A DNA stretch of 64,000 bases, taken from NCBI GenBank assembly GCA_963710645.1, contig CAVQBD010000009.1, forward strand, positions 1,816,024 to 1,880,023. Reading direction: 5' to 3'. How positions within the stretch are numbered: the stretch's first letter is position 1; each line of letters opens with the position of its first letter. Source of the stretch: FEB-10 sp963710645 (GTDB lineage: Bacteria; Acidobacteriota; Thermoanaerobaculia; Thermoanaerobaculales; Sulfomarinibacteraceae). The translations under genes and the position numbers were made by a program. The notes under the pieces were generated by a model, which was not told where the DNA came from, made no database searches, and saw nothing but the letters and a program-made list of their open reading frames with translations. Below are positions 32,536-41,286 of this stretch, one piece after another.

Positions 32536-32697
32536 GAAGGTGGAAAGGTGGAGAGGTGGAAAGGGGGGAAGGGGGGAAGGGAAGAAGTTCCCCACCCACC
32601 CGGGACGGACAACCCCCATGCCAACAGAATCTGGTGGTGAGGAAGATATTCACTTCTCGACTCCTCTCCTCCTCTCCTTCCCACCTTCCCACCCGGG
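32536..32697. repeat. Purine tract and complementary pyrimidine tract
   Basis: GGTGGAAAGG-type purine repeats at about 32536-32590 face a CTCCTCTCCTTCCCACC pyrimidine tract at about 32655-32697. This resembles the pair near rpsU. No gene is visible in 32490-32754. Confidence 0.45.
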
Positions 32698-32754
32698 CGG
32701 GTGGGAGAGTCTTGCATCCCGCCTGCCCCTATGGCACAATCTGCAGCCCCGGCT

Positions 32755-32831
32755 GCGCCGGTAGCTCAATTGGATAGAGCACCTGACTACGGATCAGGAG
32801 GTTTGGGGTTCGAGTCCCTTCCGGCGCGCCA
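32755..32831 (+). tRNA. tRNA-Arg (ACG)
   Basis: A 77-base cloverleaf with acceptor GCGCCGG/CCGGCGC, D arm TAGCTCAATTGGATAGAGC, anticodon loop CTACGGA (anticodon ACG, read as ICG), T arm GGGGTTCGAGTCCC, discriminator G and encoded CCA. Its 3' end is duplicated 187 bases downstream. Confidence 0.96.
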
Positions 32832-33051
32832 CCTTCCCTTTACACGTTGAGTCCCCCGCCCCCCGCCATTGGCTTGGAGGGGTTTACGTTGTCGCTCTCT
32901 CCAGTCGCTCCAACGCGTCTCCCCACGACCAGGCTGCTCCAGCAGCCATCCTCGCTTCACGACGATGGCGCTGTCGCTCGCCTGTTCGCGGCGAGGTCGA
33001 GTCCCTTCCGGCGCGCCATCTTCCCTTTACACGTTGAGTCCCCCGCCCCCC
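32810..33051. repeat. 55-bp direct repeat including the tRNA-Arg 3' end (att-like)
   Basis: Positions 32810-32864 (from TCGAGTCCCTTCCGGCGCG of the tRNA T arm into downstream sequence) recur at 32997-33051 with one mismatch. The 132 bases between them hold no gene. The geometry is that of attachment sites of a tRNA-targeting integrative element, but no integrase is present. It could be a deletion scar or a local tandem duplication. Confidence 0.75.
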
Positions 33052-33160
33052 ACGAATGGGTGCCCGAATGGGTGCCAGGTCCGCAGTTCCGTAGTTATCG
33101 GATCTCACTGGCCCCCGGCGCATGGAGGTCTCACCGTGTCGGAGTCGTGTGCTGATGCCG

Positions 33161-33874
33161 CTACGGCACAACCGCGGACCACGCCGTGGTGTCGCCGGAT
33201 TCGAAGCCATCATCAAAAACGACGGTATCAGGCTGCCAGAGGAGGACGTCATCAACGTAAAACCCGGGGTGTTGATTATCGACGCCGTCGATGGTGTCGA
33301 ATTCGAATCGAATCCGGATCTGAAGACCGGCGAAGTTGCTGAGATCATAGATCGCGAGGTACCACATTGCTCCGTCGTCATTCAGACCGCCTCCGTGCGT
33401 TACATCTTGGTCGATAACGGTCGACGAGCCTTCGTGCAGCACAGAAACGGTTGCAAGGTCCCACCCCGCGACCTGCTCCGTGCCAAGTAGGTACTTGAAT
33501 CTCAACTCTGTGTATTCGTACGCCGGGACAGCCACCTCTGGAGAGTCGAGGGAGCCATGGACCGTTTCACCCTCGCCGAAGTCGCAGGTGTCGTCCAATC
33601 CGAAGTAGAAGGAGGTTGGTGTGCTGTGGGCTCCGGAGGAGGACAGACAAGCAGTGGTCAGGTGCCACAGTGGGGAAAAGGTCCAGCCGTCCGCCTGTTG
33701 TTCGAAATCCTGAAATAGCAAGACCGTGTCGGGCGCGTCTGATTCAGGGATATCCTGGATTGCCCGATCGTCGGTCACCGGTGACATGTCGACGGCTGAA
33801 AAACGGAGTTCATCCGCCGCTCCCGTCCCGATCATCACCACTGCCGCAAGACACATCTGGACGAGCTTTTTCAT
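33161..33874 (-). CDS. Secreted protein with DGFESG...AWSA tail
   Basis: The 237-residue protein has a signal peptide (MKKLVQMCLAAVVMIGTGAA) and a beta-sandwich-like body. The body begins VLLFQDFEQQADGWTF and contains PGFYVDDVLLW, a pattern seen in concanavalin-like or peptidase-associated domains. It ends FDDGFESGDTTAWSAVVP. The same tail closes the beta-helix protein at 34899-36470, which suggests a shared C-terminal signal. The function is unknown. It is transcribed towards the duplicated tRNA end and stands alone. Confidence 0.65.
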   Translation of the reverse strand: MKKLVQMCLAAVVMIGTGAADELRFSAVDMSPVTDDRAIQDIPESDAPDTVLLFQDFEQQADGWTFSPLWHLTTACLSSSGAHSTPTSFYFGLDDTCDFGEGETVHGSLDSPEVAVPAYEYTELRFKYLLGTEQVAGWDLATVSVLHEGSSTVIDQDVTHGGGLNDDGAMWYLAIYDLSNFAGLQIRIRFEFDTIDGVDNQHPGFYVDDVLLWQPDTVVFDDGFESGDTTAWSAVVP

Positions 33875-34386
33875 TAACGAAAAGTCCTCTCATTTCGAAT
33901 ATCGGATGTATTGGCTGGGCTATGACGCCAATCCTGCACTCAGTGCGGGCTGAGCCATGGATCGAGAACTTCGGCGATGCCATTCAGACCCTGTTGGTTT
34001 CTGGAATCAGTTTACGCGGAAACTCCCTCCGTCGGAAGATATGTGGTTCAAATGTACCAACGGCAGCAATCCACTGTTGATCCGGCAATCTGGTAATCCG
34101 CCCCGGTTACTGATCCCCCCATGTCGGGGCCAGAGCGGAACCCGTCGCAGAAGAAAACGAATTCGGTACCAGGTCCCAATTCGGTACCAGGTCCTAGGAT
34201 CTTGGGAAGTTGGGATTGGTGCCACGTGCACACTTCCACCTTTGTTGCTGACAAATCAACAAATGTGAACGTGGCACTCTTCGACCCCTCTGGCGTACCG
34301 ATCGCAACCGGTGGGCGAGGATTCCGTACCCAGCGGTAACAGCCATTTCGAGCGGCGTCGACCGCCGCGCACCGAGGAGGTCGGAC
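33875..34386. other. Gene-poor spacer with a 17-bp direct repeat
   Basis: AATTCGGTACCAGGTCC occurs at 34160-34176 and 34178-34194. On the minus strand near 34120-34160 a short reading FVFFCDGFRSG resembles the DGFESG tail and may be a decayed copy. No intact gene is visible. Confidence 0.4.
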
Positions 34387-34851
34387 ATGGAACCTGTGTT
34401 GCGCGTGATGACCGTTCTCGCTCTCGCCTTGTGGCTCGCCGCGCCGGTTCTCGCTGAGGATGAGGCCGCGCTCGCGGCCAAGCCCATGCCCCCGAATCCG
34501 GTGGTGTTCTGGGAACTCGGCACCCACGACGGTCCCAAGTCCCTCGAGTTCTTCACCACAGTGTTCGGCTGGGAATCCGCCCCGGTTGAGGGAGCGAAGA
34601 CCTTCTTCCACACTCTCGACACCGGCGGCGAGGGCGGTGGAATCGATGGCGGCGTCTTTACCCTGCGAAAGGCCCGCCCCGCATTCTTGGCGGTGTACAT
34701 CCTGGTCGACGACATCGAGGCCAGGGCCGGGCTTGTCGAACAAGCCGGCGGCATGATCGTGGAGCCCCCGAATGAGATCAGTCCGGGCACCTGGATCTGT
34801 CTGTTCAACGACCCCTCCGGCGTCACCTTCGCCATGCTCGAAAAGAGATAG
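34387..34851 (+). CDS. Exported VOC (glyoxalase-like) family protein
   Basis: A 154-residue protein with an N-terminal signal peptide (RVMTVLALALWLAAPVLA) followed by one vicinal-oxygen-chelate domain: VVFWELGTHD, SLEFFTTVFGWE, AVYILVDDIEA, GTWICLFNDPSGVTFAML. This layout matches the family annotated as bleomycin resistance or hydroxylase-like proteins. Metal-binding residues are not certain. Export of a VOC protein is less common; the substrate is unknown. No operon partner. Confidence 0.82.
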   Translation: MEPVLRVMTVLALALWLAAPVLAEDEAALAAKPMPPNPVVFWELGTHDGPKSLEFFTTVFGWESAPVEGAKTFFHTLDTGGEGGGIDGGVFTLRKARPAFLAVYILVDDIEARAGLVEQAGGMIVEPPNEISPGTWICLFNDPSGVTFAMLEKR

Positions 34852-34898
34852 CTGGCGCAGCGACGCCCGCCCCCCGCCCGAGGTGTGGCCGGTCGATA

Positions 34899-36470
34899 TC
34901 ACGGGTTTGTGGCCGACCATGCGCCGAAGCCGCCGCTTTCGAAGCCATCGGAGAACAGGCTCGCGCCGCTCTCCCACGAGCCCAGGTCGCAGTTGCCCCC
35001 GATCGGGCGGTTCGGCCCGTCGGAGTCGAAGAAGTCGATTGGGGGATCGCCGCAGATGACGAGATCGGCGGCGTCGAGGGCCGGACTGGAGTCGGCGAAG
35101 GGCTGGGTGGGCGCGTAGCCACCCGTGTTCGTGATCGGCCCCAACTCCGGATCGCCGACGATGGAGGCGCCGCAGCTGCCGTCGGACGCCATGTTCGGGC
35201 CGAGCTGGACCGGCGGGTTGAGGCAACCGGAGGCGCCGGGGCTCTCGAAGCCGACGATCGAGTTGCCAAGATTGCCGAAGATGGTGGGACCGGGGTTCCG
35301 CAGCTGGTCGCTCTGGTTATCCCAGATCGTGCTGTGCAGAATATCGAGGTCGCCGAGGGCCAGGTAGACCCCGCCGCCCATGTCGGCCGTGTTCAGCCCG
35401 ATGGTCGAGTTGGCGATCTGGTAGACGGTGTTGCCGCTGCCGATGATGTACACGCCACCCCCGCGGTTAGCGTCGTTTTCCCACACCGCGCTGCGGCTGA
35501 GAAGGAATTGATGCAGGCCAACTCCGCTGCCGAGGAACAGCCCGCCGCCGTCGCCGTCGGCCGTGTTGCCCCGGATATCGGCACCCACGAAGTCGAGGGC
35601 CATGATCGTGTTTCCGCCGCCGTTGTTCTGGGCCCAGACCCCGCCGCCATCGCCGCCGGCGACGTTGTCGTAGATTGAAACACCATCGGCCTCGATACGG
35701 CTCTGACTGTAGATCCCTCCCCCGTCGTCAGTGGCTTCATTTCGGCGAATGATGGTGTCCTGGAGGATCAGCCGCTCTAGGCCTGATCCCACAGCGATGC
35801 CACCCCCGTACCTCGCGAGGTTGTCCTCGATGGTCGAGTTTTGAATGGTGAGCAATGCACCGGTTCCGAGGAAGATCGCGCCGCCGCTGGTGATGGCGCT
35901 GGAGTTGTTGCTCAGCGTGCAGGTGTCGAGGGTGGTCTCGCCTCCCACCGAGAGGGCGCCACCGACCGCGGACCCACTCGAGTTGATGTTGCCGTCGAAT
36001 AGGCATCGCCGAAACGTGACCTGAGGACCCGCCCCGATCACGACGGCCTGTCCGTTGGGGTTGGAAAAGGTGAGGTCCTCCACGGTGACCGAGGTGTTGT
36101 TCTGGAGAATCCTCAACATGCTGGAACCCGCCGAAGAGATTGTCACCATTGATGCCGGGCCGGGGCGGAGGATGAGACTGTCGGTGATGTCGACGACGGC
36201 CCCCGAAAACAGCACCGTGCCGTTGCTCTGAAACTCAATGACGTCGAGCCCGGACGTGAAGTTGGCCTGCTGGATGGCGGCGCGGAGCGTGCAGGACCCC
36301 ATGGACGTGGCGCACTGGTTGTCGTTCAGGTTGGCGTCGCTGCCGTCGCCGAAGTCGTCGACGGTGAAGTCGATGGCAAAGGATGGAAACACAACCAACA
36401 GCAGGGACAGGGCGACCACACCTGCGGAGATGAGGTGCCCGGACACGTGGAAGTGGCGAGGGTCATGCAT
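34899..36470 (-). CDS. Secreted right-handed beta-helix protein (CSLREA and anchor-Q type)
   Basis: The 523-residue secreted protein starts at ATG 36470, ten bases after AAGGAG. A signal segment (HLISAGVVALSLLLVVFPSFA) leads to a CSLREA-type module: FTVDDFGDGSDANLND, then CTLRAAIQQAN. Repeated beta-helix coils rich in Gly, Asn and Asp follow, with phrases such as GGGVYIIGSGNTVY and GGGIAVGSG. A choice-of-anchor-Q-like end reads PALDAADLV and GGNCDLGSWE. The tail is LFSDGFESGGFGAWSATNP. Probably a surface or secreted adhesin-like protein. The upstream in-frame ATG at 36530 lacks a good ribosome-binding site. Confidence 0.82.
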   Translation of the reverse strand: MHDPRHFHVSGHLISAGVVALSLLLVVFPSFAIDFTVDDFGDGSDANLNDNQCATSMGSCTLRAAIQQANFTSGLDVIEFQSNGTVLFSGAVVDITDSLILRPGPASMVTISSAGSSMLRILQNNTSVTVEDLTFSNPNGQAVVIGAGPQVTFRRCLFDGNINSSGSAVGGALSVGGETTLDTCTLSNNSSAITSGGAIFLGTGALLTIQNSTIEDNLARYGGGIAVGSGLERLILQDTIIRRNEATDDGGGIYSQSRIEADGVSIYDNVAGGDGGGVWAQNNGGGNTIMALDFVGADIRGNTADGDGGGLFLGSGVGLHQFLLSRSAVWENDANRGGGVYIIGSGNTVYQIANSTIGLNTADMGGGVYLALGDLDILHSTIWDNQSDQLRNPGPTIFGNLGNSIVGFESPGASGCLNPPVQLGPNMASDGSCGASIVGDPELGPITNTGGYAPTQPFADSSPALDAADLVICGDPPIDFFDSDGPNRPIGGNCDLGSWESGASLFSDGFESGGFGAWSATNP

Positions 36471-36672
36471 GAGAACTCGGCTCCTTTCCGAATGGGTTGT
36501 TTTTTGAGGTCGATTTTCATTATATCGCAATTAGGTCTCATTTGCAGATCGAGCACCGGAGGCCTCAGCCGCTGGAAACCGTCGGTTCGGTCCCAGGACC
36601 CAGTAACCCACCGCGCCCCGGTCTGCGATATGGTGTTCTTGACCCCTTCCGGGGGATGATGCCGAGCGCGAG

Positions 36673-37566
36673 GTGTTTGAAGGACCCGATGCATTGAAAA
36701 GGGAACTCAATATTCTCGTTCAGACGATCCGCGAGGCACTGGATGACAACGCACGGGACCTTGCTGCGGCGATCGGCTTCTGGGCGTTTTTTTCGATCTT
36801 CCCTCTGCTGATCGGGATCTTTTCCCTGGCCGGATATACCCTCGAATCGGCAGAGGTCCAGGCCCGGATCGGAGAGGTGGTGAGCGACCTGTTGCCGGGC
36901 AGCGCCGACCTTGTCCGCGACAACATCAAATCCGTCGTGAAACATCGTGGCGCCATGGGTTGGATCGGCATTGCCGGTCTTCTGGTGACGGCCGGGAAGG
37001 GTTTTGGCGCTTTGACTCGTGCCGTCAACCATGCGCTCGGCGTCAAACGGAACCCGAACTTCCTGCTCTCCAAGCTGCGCCAGTTCTTAATGGCGGTCGC
37101 GGTATCGATGCTGATGATCTTGTCCATGGGCGCCACCGTCGCCGCCGAGATTTTCCTCGATCCGGCGTTTCTGTCGCGTCTGGGTTTGCCGCCATTCGAG
37201 GTTCCGCGGTTCGAGGGGTGGTTCCTGGGTTTCGTGATGGTCTTGTTGGTGTTTGCCCTCATCTACAAGATGGCACCGTACGTGGAGGTCCAGTGGCGGC
37301 AGGTCGTGCCGGGAGCGATTCTGGCTGCGGTACTCTTCGAGCTCTGTAAGTCCGGATTCGTGCTCTACCTTGGCAGGATCGCCAATTTCCAAGCGATCTA
37401 TGGCTCGCTGTCGTCGATCATCGTGCTGTTGTTGTGGCTTTATCTGTCAGCCCTGATCCTGATCATCGGCGCGGAGTACAACATCGTCAGGGCGCGGACG
37501 CGGAGCGCGGATGATTCTGTGGCCCTGAAATCGGTCCAGGATGAAGCCGGGGGGATCGAGTCGTGA
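36673..37566 (+). CDS. YihY/BrkB family inner-membrane protein
   Basis: A 297-residue polytopic membrane protein of the YihY (BrkB) family. The family is of uncertain function; it was once thought to be RNase BN and is now regarded as a membrane protein, sometimes linked to transport. Typical blocks are ARDLAAAIGFWAFFSIFPLL near residue 30, KGFGALTRAVNHALGV, and WLYLSALILIIGAEYN near the end. The start is GTG 36673. The downstream gene overlaps the stop, so the two form a small operon. Confidence 0.9.
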   Translation: MFEGPDALKRELNILVQTIREALDDNARDLAAAIGFWAFFSIFPLLIGIFSLAGYTLESAEVQARIGEVVSDLLPGSADLVRDNIKSVVKHRGAMGWIGIAGLLVTAGKGFGALTRAVNHALGVKRNPNFLLSKLRQFLMAVAVSMLMILSMGATVAAEIFLDPAFLSRLGLPPFEVPRFEGWFLGFVMVLLVFALIYKMAPYVEVQWRQVVPGAILAAVLFELCKSGFVLYLGRIANFQAIYGSLSSIIVLLLWLYLSALILIIGAEYNIVRARTRSADDSVALKSVQDEAGGIES

Positions 37567-38018
37567 TGGCAGGTATCGGGAGCTGGCTCCAGGAACACGA
37601 ACAGTTGTTTCTGCAGCTCGGTACCGTTTCGCTGGTTCTTCTGGCTGTCACCCTGGTGGTGTTGCCGATCGTGGTGGTCACGCTGCCCGAGGACTACTTC
37701 ATAAGGGACAAACGGGCGCCGGCGCATCGCGAAAGGAAGCACCCGGTTTTTTGGGGTGCTCTTTCGGTATTCAAGAATCTGGTCGGCCTGCTCCTCATCC
37801 TGGCGGGGCTGGCGATGCTGGTGCTACCGGGGCAGGGATTGGTCACCATTCTGATCGGCCTGGCCATGACCAACTTCCCCGGGAAGTTCACGCTCGAGCG
37901 TCGCATCGCGGGCCAGCCGGCGGTTGGCCAGACCCTCAACACGATCCGTCGGCTGGCCGGTCGGCCGCCCCTGGTCATGCCAACCAATGCCCCTGAGGAT
38001 CCGCGGCAATCGGGCTGA
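37566..38018 (+). CDS. PGPGW-type small transmembrane protein
   Basis: A 150-residue membrane protein with a first helix around VLLAVTLVVLPIVVVTLP and a second hairpin LLLILAGLAMLVLPGQGLVTILIGLAM, the region of the PGPGW motif (LPGQG here). The C-terminus is basic. The ATG at 37566 shares a base with the TGA of the brkB-like gene; a GTG three bases earlier is an alternative. Function is unknown for the family. Confidence 0.8.
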   Translation: MAGIGSWLQEHEQLFLQLGTVSLVLLAVTLVVLPIVVVTLPEDYFIRDKRAPAHRERKHPVFWGALSVFKNLVGLLLILAGLAMLVLPGQGLVTILIGLAMTNFPGKFTLERRIAGQPAVGQTLNTIRRLAGRPPLVMPTNAPEDPRQSG

Positions 38019-38082
38019 TCTGGAATTCATCGCCGATCATTTCGATCTCGCGGGTCTCCTGCTTTCTTCGATGGGAAAGAGC

Positions 38083-38572
38083 TCAGGGTGCCTGATCGAA
38101 GGGTCGGTTCGTGCTGACGTCGGCGATCCGCTGCCACCCGTCACTGTTCCGCCGATACAGAGTCAACCAGGCCCACAGCGTGTCGAAGGACTCGACGACA
38201 CCGTCATCTCCGGTTTGGTCGCCGGCCACGCGGACCTGGACGATGGACCACGCCATGGATCCGTCGTCGGAGAACCCGACGATGGGCTCAGCCACGTCCT
38301 CGTAGTGGGTGAACTGGGTTGCAGCGAGATAGGGAGCGAGTCTCTGCTCGACGTCGTCGGCGTCATGGGACGCACGTGGCCGTGATGACCGCCAGGTAGT
38401 CGTCGGCCGTCGGCTCGGCAAGGAACGCGGCGTCCTTGTCCAGATGGGCCTCGATGAAGCTCGCGTGGAGGTCGAGGATCTGTTGTCGGGATTGCTCGAG
38501 GTTCGGATTCTGGCAACAGGCCGCCACGAACGATAGGAGTCCGCCGATGATCAGGATTCTGCTGTGTTTCAT
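38083..38572 (-). pseudogene. NTF2/SnoaL-like lipoprotein gene with two frameshifts
   Basis: Three minus-strand frames together rebuild one family member. The first gives a lipoprotein N-terminus (MKHSRILIIGGLLSFVAACC, then DLHASFIEAHLDKDAAFLAE and DDYLAV). The second gives GHVRPMTP. The third gives DDVEQRLAPYL to the end (FTHYEDVAEPIVGFSDDGSMAW, LTLYRRNSDGWQRIADVS). One base appears missing near 38385 and another near 38360. The gene is either decaying or affected by sequence error. SnoaL-like lipoproteins of this type are of unknown function. Confidence 0.7.
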
Positions 38573-38960
38573 GGGCTCATCCTCCAGGGCATCGGGTCAC
38601 GGAAGCCCCTGGTTGTGGACCACCGTAAAATGAATGACAACGTTGCGGGCATGAAACAGTACGGAATCCCCGCCGGAGTGGTTCAATCGTGTGAGCTCCA
38701 TTCGGCGCCTGGGAACGGCTGGGGATACAGCACCCCTGATAGAAGCCGAGAGAAAGAACCCAGTCATCGAGCACCACGGATGGAAGGTGGGAGCCACAGG
38801 GTTCCTATCGATGTGCTACTCTATGTGTGGCAGCAAATCGCGAAATGAAGGGAGATAGGTCTCTAAGGAGGATCGCGCCCGTGCCATCGGGTGATCCAAG
38901 TAACACGCTCGGTATGGGCCCAGTCCCCCGAGGTCGGCCAGACGTTTCGCGTAGGGCAGC
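38573..38960. other. Spacer without recognisable gene
   Basis: About 390 bases between two broken genes. Short open frames here have no family-like sequence, and no RNA, repeat or terminator is evident. Confidence 0.5.
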
Positions 38961-40049
38961 TCATCCCCCCCGGGACGGCTCCCGCAGGCCCAGGAACACG
39001 ATGTCCGCGTCCCTCGAACTTTCGTGAATGATATCTGTGATCGGCCGGTCGTCCGAGTTGTCGATGACCTCGGGCCTTGCGTCGATGCGGCTCCGGAGCA
39101 GCAGGTCAGCGAGGCGCGACTCGGACCACTCGGAGTTGAACCGTTCCGAGGAGACGCATTTGACCGAGATCTCAGCCGTACTCCATTCGGGGTTCATCGA
39201 CAGCAGATGGGCGAACAAGAGCAGCATGTCGCCGTTGCTCTCGAGCCCGCCCCACCAGACGTCGATGCGGCGGCGCGTGGGGGCCCATGATCGCGGCGCG
39301 ATTCTGCAAATGACCGTGGACTTGCCCAACAGCGACGCGCCGTGCATGACCCGCAAGACCGACACGATCCGTTCCGGCTTGCCTCCCCAACCGAACATTA
39401 CGCAGTTGGAGACCAGACCGGCGATGCCGTGGGCCTGGGCCACCGCCAGGGCATCGGACTCGAGATTCTGAATGGCGTGGACCTCCGAGAACGCGGTCAG
39501 GCCCGCATCATCGAGACGCCGCTGCATGTCCGCCGCGTAGGAGGTGAGATTGGGTGCCAGGTCCTCGATCTCGCCCTCCAGCAGCCAGCAGACGCTCAAC
39601 AGTCCGCGGTCCTGGTTGAGCCACGCCGCGAATCGCACCAGGTCAAGCCGTTGGTCCAGGTCTCCGGCAAACACCAGGATGTGCGGGCGCCAGTTGCGGG
39701 GGGACACCGGAAGGTGACGGATTCGGAGCAGGATGCCGCGCACCAGTGACATCATGGTTCCGTAACGCATATCGCCCCATGAGGCGCTGAGGGAGCGGCG
39801 GCGGAGGGCGAGGTCAGGCCACCTCGACCAGGATGGCCACAACGGCTGTTCTATTATATAATTTGGATTTCCGGCAAACACCAGGATGTGCGGGCGCCAG
39901 TTGCGGGGGGACACCGGAAGGTGACGGATTCGGAGCAGGATGCCGCGCACCAGTGACATCATGGTTCCGTAACGCATATCGCCCCATGAGGCGCTGAGGG
40001 AGCGGCGGCGGAGGGCGAGGTACAGGCCCACCTCGACCAGGATGGCCAC
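38961..40049 (-). pseudogene. C-terminal remnant of a cation-chloride-cotransporter-like (SLC12) permease
   Basis: The frame encodes 362 residues that match only the cytoplasmic C-terminal domain of bacterial SLC12-type transporters. It begins inside the last membrane helix (AILVEVGLYLALRRRS). WGDMRYGTMMSLVRGILLRI and NWRPHILVFAG follow, and then a Rossmann/USP-like region with DLVRFAAWLNQDRGLL, NCVMFGWGG and DIVFLGLREP. All preceding membrane helices are missing. A block of about 50 residues is present twice because of the tandem duplication at 39663-40059. It is read as a truncated, rearranged remnant; expression as a soluble protein is possible but unsupported. Confidence 0.72.
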
Positions 40050-40059
40050 AACGGCTGTT
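39663..40059. repeat. Near-identical 188/190-bp tandem duplication
   Basis: 39663-39850 and 39870-40059 match almost base for base; copy 1 lacks two bases near its end. They are separated by 19 AT-rich bases (CTATTATATAATTTGGATT). The spacing keeps the reading frame open through both copies. Confidence 0.9.
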
Positions 40060-40128
40060 ACGGGTCCATTATCCCATCAATTCTCGGTGCGATCCTGTCC
40101 CTTACGACACGCGTGTATTCTCGCATCC

Positions 40129-41211
40129 ATGGCGGAACGGCGTGACCTCCTGTACCGGGCCGGCCCCGGGGCGGGGGCGATGATTCGACGGAAAGGCCTC
40201 GATGCGGCCATGATCCGTGCATTCGCGGGACCGGCCAGCGGCCCTAAGTGGCTGGTATTGACCGGGATCGACCGGGCGATCCTCGCCTCGGGACTGCTGA
40301 GCGGAGGCGACGCCTCGGTCGATGATCGACGACCCCTATTGGTCGGGTCCTCCGCAGGCGGATGGCGGGCCATGGCCATGGCGTGCCCGGACCCCGTCGA
40401 GGCCTACCGCGAGCTCGAGGACGGCTATGTGGAAATGGTCTTTCGCCGCGGCGTCACTGCCACCGAGGTCAGCGAGGCCTATCGCGCCATGTGGAGCCGG
40501 CTGATGACGCCGGTACGGACCAGCCACGTGCTCAGCGCGGCCGAGGTCGACGTGGCCCTCCACGTGGCGAGGGTGAGGGGACCGGTGGGTTCGTCACGAC
40601 GACTCGTCCAGGGGGCGGGTCTGGCCGTGGCAGCAGGACTCAACGCGCTGTCGCCGCGGACCATGAAACTCTCCTTCGGCCGGGTGTTGCTGCACACCTC
40701 AACGCGCCGGTGGGAAATGGGCTTTGACGGCGACGTCGTGCCGCTCAACGCGGACAATCTCCTCCCCGCGGCGCTAGCCACCGGCACCGTCCCGCTGTAC
40801 ATGGAAGCCGTTCAGGAACTGCCTGCGGCTCCCCGTGGGCGGTTCGTCGACGGTGGTCTGACCGACTACCACCTCAATCAACGCTACACCGACGACGCTG
40901 AGGGCGTCGTCCTGTTTCCCCATTTTCAGGAACGTATCGTGCCGAACTGGTTCGATAGATATCATCCCCGGCGCAGCCCGGCGCCTGACGTTATCGACCA
41001 TGTGCTTCAGGTCTACCCGTCGCCCGAGTTCGTGGCCGATCTGCCCGACGGCCGAATTCCCACCCGCGACGACTTCATGCTCTTTATGGACGATCCCCAG
41101 CTGAGGATCCGCCGATGGCGGGAGGCGTCCGCAGCCTCGGAGCGACTCGGCGAGCAGCTACTGGAAGATATCGAGCATGGACGCATCCCGGATTTGATGG
41201 CTGAGATGTAA
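40129..41211 (+). CDS. Patatin-like phospholipase
   Basis: A 360-residue serine hydrolase of the patatin family (Ser-Asp dyad lipid acyl hydrolase). The nucleophile elbow is LLVGSSAGGWRAMAM near residue 75; the catalytic aspartate is in RFVDGGLTDYH near residue 247. Blocks such as AGLNALSPRTMKLSFGRVLLH are typical of a bacterial subgroup. The start at ATG 40129 (MAERRDLLYRAGPG) is preferred over the earlier frame start at 40042, which overlaps the transporter remnant. There is no signal peptide, so it is probably cytoplasmic or membrane-associated. Confidence 0.85.
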   Translation: MAERRDLLYRAGPGAGAMIRRKGLDAAMIRAFAGPASGPKWLVLTGIDRAILASGLLSGGDASVDDRRPLLVGSSAGGWRAMAMACPDPVEAYRELEDGYVEMVFRRGVTATEVSEAYRAMWSRLMTPVRTSHVLSAAEVDVALHVARVRGPVGSSRRLVQGAGLAVAAGLNALSPRTMKLSFGRVLLHTSTRRWEMGFDGDVVPLNADNLLPAALATGTVPLYMEAVQELPAAPRGRFVDGGLTDYHLNQRYTDDAEGVVLFPHFQERIVPNWFDRYHPRRSPAPDVIDHVLQVYPSPEFVADLPDGRIPTRDDFMLFMDDPQLRIRRWREASAASERLGEQLLEDIEHGRIPDLMAEM

Positions 41212-41286
41212 CAGCGAGTGCCAGAACCGACGGTCTCGACAGAGCGAGTCATCGCCGACGGGGGTCATCAAAAGACTGCCTGAGCG

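Noticed and set aside
32755..33051. A second tRNA at 32960-33018
   Set aside because: Only the T-arm and acceptor 3' half are present; no D arm, anticodon arm or 5' acceptor strand can be found.
34048..35226. 392-codon minus-strand frame
   Set aside because: It overlaps the 3' end of the beta-helix gene in another frame and the VOC gene on the other strand; only a very short DGF-like stretch is of interest.
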